The notes: generated from the sequence alone by a model not told the origin. A DNA stretch of 64,000 nucleotides from Sphingobacteriales bacterium (GCA_016200915.1 JACQDV010000083.1:1-64000); one strand, 5' to 3'. Positions 46,141-54,750 are shown, counted from the stretch's first letter. Translations and numbers: made by a program.

Positions 46141-46735
46141 GCTGAGTTTTAATAATTGCATTTACCTGTTCGGCCCACTTAGTATATTCCTTAGCGGAAG
46201 GATGAAGTTTATCACTCGCTAGAAATTCTTCTTTATTTCCATCTTCTCTTTGTGATGCGGTGATGTTGATGAAGTGACTTCCGGAATTTAAAGCCGCAGA
46301 TTCGCAGATTTGATTGTATGCGTCTATTTCATTGGTGATTTGTTGCTGATTGCTGCCGGAAGCAAACGGAGTTACTCCCCAATCGGGAATGGATATCACA
46401 ATTACTCTTGCCGGATTTTCACCAGATAAGTGAATAGCTTTCTTCAATAAAAAATCAAAATCATTTTTAAAATCATCAATGGATAAACCACGATATTGAT
46501 TATTGACACCAATTAACAAAGTGATAAAATCATATTGTCTCTCAAGTTGTGTATGAATTAAATGCTCTGCTAATTCAAAGGTCGTCCAGCCAGTCTTAGC
46601 AATGCTTTCAGGGGCATGAAAATTAAAACCTGCTTTGCGCAGTAATTGTATGGTTTGATAAGGGAAACTTTCATGCAATGGAACTAATTCCCCAATGGTG
46701 TAACTATCTCCCAAGCAAAGCAATGTTAGTGTCAT
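46133..46735 (-). CDS. GDSL-family esterase or lipase
   Basis: The 200-residue protein is an SGNH/GDSL hydrolase: Ser11 in LGDSYT, the oxyanion part in LLIGVNNQ, and the closing pair in [11 protein letters not shown]. It has no signal peptide. Related enzymes act on small esters or acyl chains. Its family overlaps the SGNH hydrolase at 28.7 kb only in the general fold. Convergent with pyrF (8-base overlap). Confidence 0.88.
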   Translation of the reverse strand: MTLTLLCLGDSYTIGELVPLHESFPYQTIQLLRKAGFNFHAPESIAKTGWTTFELAEHLIHTQLERQYDFITLLIGVNNQYRGLSIDDFKNDFDFLLKKAIHLSGENPARVIVISIPDWGVTPFASGSNQQQITNEIDAYNQICESAALNSGSHFINITASQREDGNKEEFLASDKLHPSAKEYTKWAEQVNAIIKTQLK

Positions 46736-46794
46736 CAGGTAAAGATAGGAAAGCCATAAGCTATTAGCTTCAGGCTACGAGTAAAAACAACCAC

Positions 46795-46860
46795 AAACAA
46801 CAAACAACAAACTACAAACCATAAACCATAAACCATAAACTATAAACCATAAACCATAAA
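46795..46860. repeat. AAACCAT heptamer tandem repeat
   Basis: Six 7-base units (AAACCAT, one AAACTAT) run from 46816 to 46857, preceded by AAACAAC-like words. It touches the stop codon of the YCII-domain gene. The 7-base period is the same as that at 38108, but the sequence differs. Confidence 0.85.
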
Positions 46861-46861
46861 C

Positions 46862-47284
46862 TCATTCCGGTTTTCCCGGTTTAAAACTTCCCATTGGTGC
46901 AGTGTACCAGGGATGAATTTCGTACGCCAATCTTCCTGCAGCTATCGCAGGATCGGTATCCAATAATTTTTTTACTTCTTCTTCAGTTTCGCAATCAAAA
47001 ATAAAAATGCCACGCCAGTTGCCATCATCACCAAAAGGTCCGGCTACTTTTAATTTTCCTTCTTTATACAATCGGCCGATATTGGCTAAATGGCCTTCCT
47101 GAATTTTTGCTGCTGTAACAGAATCCTGTGTTCTGTTGGCACCTTTAGTCAACATAACAAAATAATATTTCCTTATCTGGTCTTCCGGTTTCTTTTCTGT
47201 TTTAGCAGATGGTTGCTGTGCAGTAGCTACTATTACTGAAAGCAATGCGATCAATAGTAATTGAAGTTTGATTATTTTTTTCAT
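46862..47284 (-). CDS. YCII-domain protein with signal peptide
   Basis: The 140-residue protein has a signal peptide (ends IVATAQ) and a YCII-like ferredoxin-fold domain: YYFVMLTKGANRTQD, HLANIGRLYKEGKLKVAGPFG, and DPAIAAGRLAYEIHPWY. YCII proteins often have a conserved His/Asp pair and sometimes act as dehydrochlorinases or sensors; here the role is unknown and the signal suggests the periplasm. Single gene, separated from the sigma operon by 134 bases. Confidence 0.85.
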   Translation of the reverse strand: MKKIIKLQLLLIALLSVIVATAQQPSAKTEKKPEDQIRKYYFVMLTKGANRTQDSVTAAKIQEGHLANIGRLYKEGKLKVAGPFGDDGNWRGIFIFDCETEEEVKKLLDTDPAIAAGRLAYEIHPWYTAPMGSFKPGKPE

Positions 47285-47418
47285 AATTAAAATTTAATGA
47301 AAAAAATTGCAGTCAGAAAACAGAATAATGATGAAGTTGAAATAACGGAAGATGAATGAAAATAAAAAAGGGATCAACATCCCGTTGAACCCCTTGTTTA
47401 TGGCTTGTATTGTACTTG

Positions 47419-48441
47419 CTAACTTATTTTGGTAGTACCAAAGCTGGATTTGATTTTGATCTTCACATCGCCATTACCAATCTTACCGGAATATTTGTGA
47501 TCGAACTTCGGTCCATGTTCATCATCGTCATCTTTCTCTTCACTTATCTTAGCTCCTGAATGATTTTTAAAATCACCAAAGCTGGTCTTTATATCAAACT
47601 CAGCAGACATGTCTTTAGCTAATTCCAGTTCTACTGTTGAGTAAGAATTGTAGAGTTTTAATCCTTTTAAAGTATTATCAAGGTTAATAGTACTCCCTTT
47701 GCTGAATTCAAAAGTGGCTTTCACATCACCTGATAATTTATCAATATCCGCACTGGAAAATTTAATAGTTACTTCACCACCATTTACATGTTTAATATCT
47801 CCTTTGCCAAACTCTACACTTAGTTCTTTGTTATTGCTGATTTTACCGCATTTTAAGCTTCCAAACTTGCTGGCAATTTCCGCTTCACCTGTTAAATCAG
47901 GAACTATCATTGAACCAAATGAATTAATAGCTTCTATTGGATTGCCTGCGGGCATATACACCGTCATGTTTATTTCCATGCTGGTATTGTTATAGTTCTT
48001 GTGCTTTCCTTTATCATTTTTATCATCATCGTCGTCATCATCACCATCATCATTGTCGTTATTGTTCTTGTTTTTATTCTTCCAGTTACCTTTTTTATCA
48101 TTCATACTGGTTCTGAAATAAACACTGTTACCTTCCTTGCCATCCTCAAACTTGATGTTGTCTAAAATATCTTTCGCTCTTTCTTCGCTATTGGCTTTAA
48201 CGGTAACATCCACATCTACCTTTACTTCACTTTTATCCCAGGTAATGATTTTCATTTCACCAAAGGAATTTTCCAGTTCTACTTTTGTGCTGCCGGTTAC
48301 CGGGTAACTTTTTGTATAATTCTTTTTCTTTTCTACTTTATAGTCACCATCATCATGTGCTTTTACTAATGAGGGAGCAAATAATAAGGTTGAAAAAAGC
48401 AAGTACAAAGGGCCATTTTTAAATTGTTTTAGAGATTTCAT
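47419..48441 (-). CDS. DUF4097-like surface or periplasmic protein
   Basis: The 340-residue protein has a signal peptide (ends SLVKAHD) and repeated beta-strand segments of the DUF4097 kind (STKVELENSFGEMKIITWD, NSFGSMIVPDL, SKFGSLKCG, SFGDFKNHSG, SSFGTTKIS), which predict a right-handed beta-helix. An Asn/Asp/Lys-rich stretch at about residues 121-150 has nine aspartates in a ten-residue window and may bind cations. It is the last gene of the sigma/anti-sigma operon, overlapping the anti-sigma gene by 23 bases, and is presumably a target or sensor of that system. Confidence 0.78.
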   Translation of the reverse strand: MKSLKQFKNGPLYLLFSTLLFAPSLVKAHDDGDYKVEKKKNYTKSYPVTGSTKVELENSFGEMKIITWDKSEVKVDVDVTVKANSEERAKDILDNIKFEDGKEGNSVYFRTSMNDKKGNWKNKNKNNNDNDDGDDDDDDDKNDKGKHKNYNNTSMEINMTVYMPAGNPIEAINSFGSMIVPDLTGEAEIASKFGSLKCGKISNNKELSVEFGKGDIKHVNGGEVTIKFSSADIDKLSGDVKATFEFSKGSTINLDNTLKGLKLYNSYSTVELELAKDMSAEFDIKTSFGDFKNHSGAKISEEKDDDDEHGPKFDHKYSGKIGNGDVKIKIKSSFGTTKIS

Positions 48442-49168
48442 TTGCTTTATCTTTTTTAGTTTTATTTATTTCACGTACCACCTTTAATTGTTCGTTTAAC
48501 AAGTCAATTTGCAGCTGCAGATTAGCAATCATTTTTTCAAGTAGTACTTCCTTGTTAGGATTTGTCTTCATTTCATTTTTTAAATCATTGTAAGACTTAT
48601 CCAGTTTGGTGTAATCTGCTACAAAATGCTCGTACAATTCCGGGCTGTATTTTTTAATAGTGATTAGTTGCTTTTGTTTGCTGTGAATGATTTTGGTAAA
48701 ATGAACCAACGCACCCATCTCGTCATCTGCTTCTGTATTTTCATTCTTGCGGATATTATTGCTGGCAAGGCTTGTTGATTGTTGTTGTTGAGTTTCTGTG
48801 CTTTCAGTTGGTGTTTGCTTTGCTGTTGCCGGTTCTTCCTTTACAGCAGTATCATTTGTTTTAGGTTGATCTGCTTTTTTTGCTACTACTTCTTCTGTTG
48901 ACTTACCTGAATTGGTATTAATCATTTTAAATGTTATCAACCCAACGGCTGCTATCACCACTGCAGCGGCTGCCATTTTCACCCATCTCATTTCTATTAC
49001 GAGTGATTTCCCTCCTGTGCTTAAGCTGCGGCGGGCAGGTTTTTTCGGCTGTATCTTATCTTCTATTTTATTCCACAAACCGGCCGGTAAAGGCATATCG
49101 TCAAACTCATCCCGGTTTTGCTGAACAAATTTTTTCAGTTCGTTATTCATATCATCCATGTTGCTCAT
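48419..49168 (-). CDS. Anti-sigma factor-like membrane protein
   Basis: The 249-residue protein has a charged N-terminal cytoplasmic part (about 1-60), one membrane helix (about 64-82, KMAAAAVVIAAVGLITF), a low-complexity linker rich in Thr, Glu and Gln, and a C-terminal coiled region after residue 170. That is the layout of proteins that hold an ECF sigma factor at the membrane. The start overlaps the sigma gene by 4 bases, so the two are translationally coupled. No zinc-type HxxxCxxC motif is present, so it is not a ZAS-type anti-sigma factor. Confidence 0.72.
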   Translation of the reverse strand: MSNMDDMNNELKKFVQQNRDEFDDMPLPAGLWNKIEDKIQPKKPARRSLSTGGKSLVIEMRWVKMAAAAVVIAAVGLITFKMINTNSGKSTEEVVAKKADQPKTNDTAVKEEPATAKQTPTESTETQQQQSTSLASNNIRKNENTEADDEMGALVHFTKIIHSKQKQLITIKKYSPELYEHFVADYTKLDKSYNDLKNEMKTNPNKEVLLEKMIANLQLQIDLLNEQLKVVREINKTKKDKANEISKTI

Positions 49169-49719
49169 ACTTCAACTCTTGATTTTAATTGTTGTAACAA
49201 TTTTTGTTTTGCTCTCATGTATTGTGTGCGGGCCGTGCTGTGTGAGATGTTTAGCGTAGTAGCCACTTCTTCGTGACTGTAGTCCTCTAATAAATATAAA
49301 CTCAGCACTGTTCTGTATCCCGCCGGTAACTCATTGATCGCTTTCTTCACTTCATCCACTTTAAATTCAAACTCCATTTCATTAATCGGTTCATCATCGC
49401 TTAAATCTGTGTGAACCGTATCTATATCCAGTACATTTATCTTTTTCCTTTTAATACTGTTGATAGATTTGTTCACCACTATTCTTTTTAACCAGGCTCC
49501 GAAACTGCTTCTCCCTTCAAAATTTCCGATGTGTTTAAAAGCATCAATAAACGCTTCCTGTAATATGTCCTCTGCTTCGGCTGTATTGTTTACTATACGC
49601 AAACTGGTATTGTACATTGCCTTAGCATATTTGTTGTACAAATCCCGGTAGCTGCTGGTATCACCTTTTTTACACCTTTCTACCAATTCGTCGTAATAAA
49701 CTGTCTGTATAAGCTCCAA
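49165..49719 (-). CDS. ECF-type sigma-70 factor
   Basis: The 184-residue protein has the two ECF domains. Region 2 (about 10-80) includes YRDLYNKYAKAMYNTSLRIV, AEDILQEAFIDAFKHI and SFGAWLKRIVVNKSI. Region 4 (about 125-180) includes INELPAGYRTVLSLYLLEDYSHEEVA and the helix-turn-helix ISHSTARTQYMRAKQKL. The acidic linker between them is longer than average. It directs RNA polymerase to a small regulon, probably including this operon. The signal is unknown. Confidence 0.93.
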   Translation of the reverse strand: MELIQTVYYDELVERCKKGDTSSYRDLYNKYAKAMYNTSLRIVNNTAEAEDILQEAFIDAFKHIGNFEGRSSFGAWLKRIVVNKSINSIKRKKINVLDIDTVHTDLSDDEPINEMEFEFKVDEVKKAINELPAGYRTVLSLYLLEDYSHEEVATTLNISHSTARTQYMRAKQKLLQQLKSRVEV

Positions 49720-49845
49720 TCGCCTGGTTTTTATTCGGTTTACATTTTAAGGACATCCACTTACATGGACTGTTGCATAAAAGGTCCAACATTTTTTTCA
49801 GGATAAGAAATTTTTGCAGTGGAAGATGAGCGATGGAGAAGGTTC

Positions 49846-49931
49846 ACCGCAGAGAACAGGAGAGGCAGAGTTGACGCAGAGGTATTTTAAACTGCTCTGC
49901 GAAAACTCAATTGCCTCCTGGTCTCTGCGGT
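49846..49931. repeat. Long hairpin element, ACCGCAGAGA type
   Basis: ACCGCAGAGA (49846-49855) and TCTCTGCGGT (49922-49931) are perfectly complementary, and pairing continues with CAGGAG/CTCCTG and GGCA/TGCC with small mismatches. Inside, CGCAGAG and CTCTGCG form another 7-bp stem. It lies in the 380-base gap between the sigma and acyl-CoA dehydrogenase genes, which holds no gene. The gap also carries GAGTGACACAA at 49968-49978. Confidence 0.55.
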
Positions 49932-50043
49932 AAAAGAAAAGATACACAATGTTCAGAACGTACAAGTGAGTGACACAAGCGACGGCGCTATGGAAATATG
50001 TGGCTGGTATCAAAAAAACACACACACATAACATAAGAAATTT

Positions 50044-50076
50044 TTGAGTGGAAAGAGGGGCTTCTTGCTATCTTTG
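50044..50076 (+). promoter_or_regulatory. Promoter of the glutaryl-CoA dehydrogenase gene
   Basis: TTG at 50044-50046 and the perfect -7 box TATCTTTG at 50069-50076 are 22 bases apart. The leader to the ATG at 50100 would be about 17 bases. Confidence 0.7.
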
Positions 50077-50099
50077 CGCCACTTAAAACGATTTGCTTT

Positions 50100-51284
50100 A
50101 TGGCCGCCAGGACAGACTTATTTCAAAGCCCCGACTATTTTAATTTAGATGAATTACTTACTGAAGAACACAAACTTATACGTGAATCAGTAAGAGCTTA
50201 TGTAAAGAAAGAAATTTCTCCCATTATTGAAGATTACGCACAAAGAGCTGAGTTTCCAGAACAAATAGTAAAGCAACTTGGTGAGTTGGGTTGTTTTGGC
50301 CCAACTGTTCCCGTAGAGTACGGTGGTGGTGGTTTAGATTATATAAGTTATGGTTTGATGATGCAGGAATTAGAAAGGGGCGATAGCGGTGTTCGTTCCA
50401 CTGCATCAGTACAGGGATCATTAGTGATGTTTCCTATCAATGCTTATGGAAGTGAAGAGCAGAAAAGAAAATATTTACCCAAGTTGGCGAGTGGTGAGTG
50501 GTTAGGTTGTTTTGGTTTAACAGAACCCAATCATGGCAGCGATCCTTCTAATATGTTATCCAATTTTAAGAATGCAGGTGATTCTGTATTATTAAATGGT
50601 GCAAAGATGTGGATTAGTAATGCACCGTTTGCGCAAGTAGCAGTAGTATGGGCAAAAAATGAAGCAGGCGAAATACACGGTTTAATTGTGGAAAGAGGAA
50701 TGGAAGGTTTCAGTACGCCAACAACACATGGCAAATGGAGTTTAAGAGCCAGTGCAACAGGAGAACTGGTATTTGATAATGTAAAAGTTCCCAAAGAAAA
50801 TATTCTACCTAAGGTCAAAGGATTAAAAGGTCCGCTGAGTTGTTTAACCAAAGCCCGTTATGGTATTGCATGGGGTGCGGTAGGTGCCGCGATGGATTGT
50901 TATGATACAGCTCTTCGTTACAGCAAAGAAAGAGTGCAGTTTGATAAACCTATTGGTGGTTTTCAACTACAACAAAAGAAACTTGCCGAAATGGTAACAG
51001 AAATTACCAAAGCACAATTGCTCAACTGGCGATTAGGTGTATTGATGAATGAAGGAAAAGTAACACCGCAACAAGTGAGCATGGCCAAGCGTAACGCCTG
51101 TGAGATTGCAACTAATATTGCCCGTGATGCCAGACAGATGCTGGGTGGTATGGGTATTACCGGCGAATATCCTGTAATGCGCCACATGATGAACCTGGAA
51201 AGTGTGATTACCTATGAAGGCACACATGATATTCACCTGCTGATTACGGGTATGGATGTTACCGGGTTTAATGCGTTTAAGTAA
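50100..51284 (+). CDS. gcdH: Glutaryl-CoA dehydrogenase-like acyl-CoA dehydrogenase
   Basis: This FAD enzyme would oxidise and decarboxylate glutaryl-CoA to crotonyl-CoA in lysine and tryptophan breakdown. The 394 residues have the acyl-CoA dehydrogenase order: GCFGLTEPNHGSDPSNM in the middle domain, KMWISNAPFA, then SLRASATGEL, and the catalytic base Glu373 in YEGTHDIHLL. The segments LRASATGE and YEGTHD with IHLLITGMDVTG are close to those of known glutaryl-CoA dehydrogenases. Cytoplasmic, single gene with a strong promoter. Other short-chain substrates remain possible. Confidence 0.9.
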   Translation: MAARTDLFQSPDYFNLDELLTEEHKLIRESVRAYVKKEISPIIEDYAQRAEFPEQIVKQLGELGCFGPTVPVEYGGGGLDYISYGLMMQELERGDSGVRSTASVQGSLVMFPINAYGSEEQKRKYLPKLASGEWLGCFGLTEPNHGSDPSNMLSNFKNAGDSVLLNGAKMWISNAPFAQVAVVWAKNEAGEIHGLIVERGMEGFSTPTTHGKWSLRASATGELVFDNVKVPKENILPKVKGLKGPLSCLTKARYGIAWGAVGAAMDCYDTALRYSKERVQFDKPIGGFQLQQKKLAEMVTEITKAQLLNWRLGVLMNEGKVTPQQVSMAKRNACEIATNIARDARQMLGGMGITGEYPVMRHMMNLESVITYEGTHDIHLLITGMDVTGFNAFK

Positions 51285-51384
51285 GGTTTAAGGGTTTAAT
51301 AGTTTAATGGTTTAAAGTTGTTTTGCAGATAAACTCTTTGCGTAAACTTTGCGTTCTTCTTTTCTTTGCGGTTAAATAAAACAG
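51285..51384. repeat. GGTTTAA and CTTTGCG word-rich spacer
   Basis: The 100 bases after gcdH hold repeats of GGTTTAA-like words (51285-51315) and CTTTGCG words (51335-51370). The second kind matches the ends of the element at 5697-5771. No terminator hairpin is clear. Confidence 0.4.
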
Positions 51385-51864
51385 ATGGAGATAAAAGAAT
51401 TTACTCAACCTTACCAGCAACAGGTAATTGATTTAATACTTTCCATCCAGGTCGGCGAATTTTCTGTTGCTATTACCGCCGAGGCACAACCAGATTTACA
51501 AAACATTCCTGAATTTTACCAAAAAGGCAATGGCAATTTTTGGATTGCTATGGAGAACGATATGGTAGTTGGTACCATTGCGCTGATTGATATTGGTGAT
51601 AATATGGTGGCTTTACGCAAAATGTTTGTGCATAAAGACTGGCGGGGAAAAGAAAAAGCTGCCGGCCAAAAATTATTAGATATTGTTTTCAATTGGGGAA
51701 AAGAAAGAAACCTGCAACATATTTATTTAGGAACAATAGAACGTTTACATGCTGCCCGTCGTTTTTACCAGCGCAATGGTTTTGTAGAAGTGCCCAAGTC
51801 ATCTTTACCTCCGTCCTTTCCTGTAATGGCGGTAGATGATTATTTTTATCATTACCAGTTTTGA
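51385..51864 (+). CDS. GNAT-family N-acetyltransferase
   Basis: The 159-residue protein is one GNAT domain, which moves an acetyl group from acetyl-CoA to an amine. The acceptor strand MVVGTIALIDIGDNMVALRKMFVHKDWRGK leads into motif A, with AAGQKLLDIVFNWGKERN and then AARRFYQRNGFVEV near the end. The acetyl-CoA loop (DWRGKEKAAG) is slightly unusual compared with the standard RxxGxG/A. The substrate is unknown. Cytoplasmic. Confidence 0.9.
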   Translation: MEIKEFTQPYQQQVIDLILSIQVGEFSVAITAEAQPDLQNIPEFYQKGNGNFWIAMENDMVVGTIALIDIGDNMVALRKMFVHKDWRGKEKAAGQKLLDIVFNWGKERNLQHIYLGTIERLHAARRFYQRNGFVEVPKSSLPPSFPVMAVDDYFYHYQF

Positions 51865-51910
51865 TATGGAATTTAATTGAGTCGTCATCTCATAGCAAAT
51901 TATTTGTTTC

Positions 51911-52615
51911 ATGAGATGCTTAATACTTCTGCCGCTTATCATTTCCTGTCACTCCACACCAAAGCCATCAGTTAAAATTATTGCCGGTAAAAATAAAGAT
52001 AGTGTTGTCGTTGAGTTGGATGTTTCTAAATATCCTGAAACAAAAAAGAATATTGTACTGCTTGTTAAAAACCAACACTCTGAAAATTTTAATGAGGCCT
52101 ATTCAAAGCTTTTTGTGAATGCTGTTACCGATTCCATCATCCCATACTGGTATGGAACCAAATGGAATTTTTATGGCAATACGGAAACGCCACAACAAGG
52201 AACAATTGCCTGCGGCTATTTTGTAACCACTGTATTGAGAGATGCAGGTTGCCCGATTAACAGGGTAAAGCTGGCACAGTATCCATCAGAGAAAATAATC
52301 ACTTCACTGGTTAGTAAGAAAAGTATAAGACGTTACAGCAACGTTCCTCTAAATGAGTTTATTGATGATATAAAAAAGCAGGGAGAAGGTTTGTTTGTGA
52401 TTGGGCTGGATAATCATGTAGGTTTTTTACTGAATGATGATAAAGGAGTTTGGTTTATTCATTCCAGTTACATTAATCCCGGTTGTGTGGCCAAGCAAGA
52501 TGCTACAAATAACTCTATTTTGTACTACTCAAAGTACAGAATAACAGGAAAGATTAGTGCTGATGATAATTTTTTGCGGAGCTGGCAAAAGAATATGCAA
52601 TCAAAGCGATTGTAA
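51911..52615 (+). CDS. Lipoprotein with NlpC/P60-like cysteine hydrolase features
   Basis: The 234-residue protein has a short lipoprotein signal with probable lipid-bearing Cys13 (LIISCHS). The middle reads TIACGYFVTTVLRDAGCP, resembling the catalytic-cysteine helix of NlpC/P60-like enzymes, followed by GLDNHVGFLL, which may hold the catalytic His, and GVWFIHSSY. Such enzymes cut peptidoglycan peptides or amides. The match is by motif order only. It lies 46 bases after the GNAT gene, and its last 15 bases overlap the converging HAD gene. Confidence 0.6.
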   Translation: MRCLILLPLIISCHSTPKPSVKIIAGKNKDSVVVELDVSKYPETKKNIVLLVKNQHSENFNEAYSKLFVNAVTDSIIPYWYGTKWNFYGNTETPQQGTIACGYFVTTVLRDAGCPINRVKLAQYPSEKIITSLVSKKSIRRYSNVPLNEFIDDIKKQGEGLFVIGLDNHVGFLLNDDKGVWFIHSSYINPGCVAKQDATNNSILYYSKYRITGKISADDNFLRSWQKNMQSKRL

Positions 52616-53257
52616 AATTCGTTCATCAAATTCTTCCAGCGATTTTAATTGCAAATCAGCCGCTTTCCATTTATCCTGTTCCTGCTGGTGATGCACCGGT
52701 ATCACCACACATTTCATCCTTGCTGCTTTGGCGGCAATCATTCCATTAAAAGAATCTTCAAACACTAAACTTTGTAAGGGAGTTGTGTTTAATTCAGCAG
52801 CACAATTAATAAATACCTGTGGATGTGGTTTGCCAAAAGGCAGTTTCTCTGCTGATGTAATGGTTTGCAGGTAAGAGCGGATATTCAATTTATCTACCAC
52901 AGGGTTTGCTAATGACATAGGAGAGGAAGTAGCCAGCCCGATATTAAAATTTCTTTCTTTAAAGAAATCAAGAATATAATCTACTCCAGGCATTGACTTC
53001 CCGTTTGCAATTATTTTTTCAATAGCTTTTTGCACTACTACTTCTTCCGCTTCCGGAATATGTTTGCTATCAATATTAAAATGATGAAACCAGTGTTGCA
53101 GCCATTCTTCTGTACGCAAACCGGTGGAACTGGCATATTGCTCCGGTGTGAGTGCTACATTAAATTTCTCCAGCGTTTCTTTTCCAGCTTCTTCCCAAAA
53201 TGGCTCACTGTCTATCAGCAAACCATCCATATCAAAAATGACAGTATTTAGTTTCAT
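52601..53257 (-). CDS. HAD-superfamily sugar-phosphate phosphatase-like protein
   Basis: The 218-residue protein has the HAD nucleophile motif FDMDGLLIDSEP (Asp9, acid/base Asp11), a helical cap, motif II near ATSSP, the lysine in KPHPQVF and the metal aspartates in VFEDSFNG. It is closest to the beta-phosphoglucomutase/2-deoxyglucose-6-phosphatase group (YniC/HxpB type). It could remove phosphate from sugar phosphates. Cytoplasmic, single gene. The exact substrate is not decidable. Confidence 0.9.
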   Translation of the reverse strand: MKLNTVIFDMDGLLIDSEPFWEEAGKETLEKFNVALTPEQYASSTGLRTEEWLQHWFHHFNIDSKHIPEAEEVVVQKAIEKIIANGKSMPGVDYILDFFKERNFNIGLATSSPMSLANPVVDKLNIRSYLQTITSAEKLPFGKPHPQVFINCAAELNTTPLQSLVFEDSFNGMIAAKAARMKCVVIPVHHQQEQDKWKAADLQLKSLEEFDERILQSL

Positions 53258-53365
53258 GGCCGCAAATATAGTTTAGTCAGTTCTTTTATACATTAAACTA
53301 AGCCATATGAATTATTAACTATTCCCTATATTCGATGTCCGATTGCAATCAAAACCAACTTTGCC

Positions 53366-54136
53366 ATGTCATCACTCGTTGACAGACTAAAACATTTTCG
53401 CTTTGTAAGAGCCGTGGTATATACTGTGGTGGGAGCAATTACTTATCCCGGTCTGGCATTAATCAATCGCATAAAAATTACCGGCACAGAAAATTTAGAA
53501 AACCTTCCTAAACGAAATGTACTTTTTGTAAGCAATCATCAAACTTATTTTGCAGATGTAATTACTTTCATCCATATTTTTTGTGCCCTTAAATGGCGTA
53601 AGAAAAATAAATTAGGTATCCCATATTATTTGCTCAATCCCTTTACAAGAATTTATTATGTGGCGGCAGAAGAAACCATGAAGGGAAGTTTCATCAGCCG
53701 CTTATTTACATTAGCCGGTGCGCTAACAGTGAAGCGAACATGGAGAGCAGAAGGAAAAGAAGTAAGACGTGGGCTTGATCCATCTGATACAAGAAAGATT
53801 GAAAGGGCATTAAGAGATAATTGGGTCATAACTTTCCCGCAAGGAACTACAAAGCCTTTTGCTCCGGGACGAAAAGGAACTGCTCATATCATTAAACTAA
53901 ATCAGCCCATCGTTGTGCCGGTTGTTATAAACGGTTTCTGGAGGGCCTTCAATAAAAAAGGATTGAAGTTTAAAAAGAAAGGCTCTTTAATTTCTGTACA
54001 CTTTAAAAAGCCTTTAGATATTAACTACAACGATCCTGTTGATACTATTTTAGAACAGGTAATGGATGCTATTGAGCAGAGTAAAAAATTTATGATGAAG
54101 GGAAGGCACCATCTCATGAATGTAATAGACAAATAA
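53366..54136 (+). CDS. plsC: 1-acylglycerol-3-phosphate acyltransferase (PlsC type)
   Basis: PlsC adds the second acyl chain to lysophosphatidic acid. The 256-residue protein has the acceptor-site motif NHQTYFAD, an NHx5D spacing (His58, Asp64) rather than the usual NHx4D, a basic-rich middle, and FPQGTTKPFAPGRKGTAHI as the second motif. A hydrophobic N-terminal segment (about 14-34) would hold it at the membrane. The promoter-like CAACTTTG (53356-53363) ends 2 bases before the ATG. The symbol is tentative because other lysophospholipid acyltransferases look similar. Confidence 0.85.
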   Translation: MSSLVDRLKHFRFVRAVVYTVVGAITYPGLALINRIKITGTENLENLPKRNVLFVSNHQTYFADVITFIHIFCALKWRKKNKLGIPYYLLNPFTRIYYVAAEETMKGSFISRLFTLAGALTVKRTWRAEGKEVRRGLDPSDTRKIERALRDNWVITFPQGTTKPFAPGRKGTAHIIKLNQPIVVPVVINGFWRAFNKKGLKFKKKGSLISVHFKKPLDINYNDPVDTILEQVMDAIEQSKKFMMKGRHHLMNVIDK

Positions 54137-54144
54137 AGTAATGG

Positions 54145-54222
54145 ATAATTGAAAGTTGATAATGGATAATGAAAAGATAGTGTTGTATTAATTTTCCATT
54201 CTCAACTATCCATTGTCAATTA
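54145..54222. terminator. Bidirectional hairpin between plsC and the thioesterase gene
   Basis: TAATTGA at 54146-54152 pairs with TCAATTA at 54216-54222 over a roughly 30-base imperfect stem with many A-T pairs. It covers the space between the converging genes and includes the thioesterase stop codon. Confidence 0.5.
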
Positions 54223-54741
54223 TTTCACAAACAACGCTTTTAATTCCTGTGCATCTTCCGGTTTCATTTTTCCGCCGAGTATTAACCTTATTTGTCTTCT
54301 TCTTAAAGCGCCTTCAAATAATGTTTTCTCTTCTTCTGTTTCAGGAACTAAGCCAGGAACTGGTCTTGCTTTACCGTTGGGATCTAAAGAAACAAAAGTA
54401 TAATATGCTTCATTGCTTTTGTACTTGAATTGTTGCTGCGGATCTTCACCCCACACTTTCATATGTACTTCCATGGAAGAGTTAAAGGCACGGGTAACTT
54501 TTGCTTCAATATGTACAACATTCCCGAGTTTAATGGGGCTTTCAAAAGAAATATTATCAACTGAGGCAGTAACAACGGGTGTGGCACAATGTTTCATAGC
54601 AGCTAATGCAGCAGCAATGTCCATCCAGTACATTAATCGTCCACCCATTAGGTTGCCAAATGTATTTGTGTCATTGGGTAGTACCAGCTCGGTCATCGTT
54701 ACTTGCGAGTTGGCTGGTTTTTTTTCAATACGGTTTGTCAT
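54220..54741 (-). CDS. Hotdog-fold acyl-CoA thioesterase
   Basis: From the ATG at 54741 the protein has 173 residues. It has the acyl-CoA hydrolase (YciA-like) sequence: MTELVLPNDTNTFGNLMGGRLMYWMDIAAALAA with the catalytic Asn/Asp helix, then TASVDNISFESPIKLG and a beta-strand run ending in EAYYTFVSLD. It splits acyl-CoA to free acid and CoA. A longer in-frame start at 54819 would add residues derived from the queA end and terminator. Cytoplasmic. Confidence 0.9.
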   Translation of the reverse strand: MTNRIEKKPANSQVTMTELVLPNDTNTFGNLMGGRLMYWMDIAAALAAMKHCATPVVTASVDNISFESPIKLGNVVHIEAKVTRAFNSSMEVHMKVWGEDPQQQFKYKSNEAYYTFVSLDPNGKARPVPGLVPETEEEKTLFEGALRRRQIRLILGGKMKPEDAQELKALFVK

Positions 54742-54750
54742 ATTGTTATC

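Noticed and set aside
49798-50034. Minus-strand frame upstream of gcdH
   Set aside because: It covers the hairpin repeat and the gcdH promoter and has no family resemblance.
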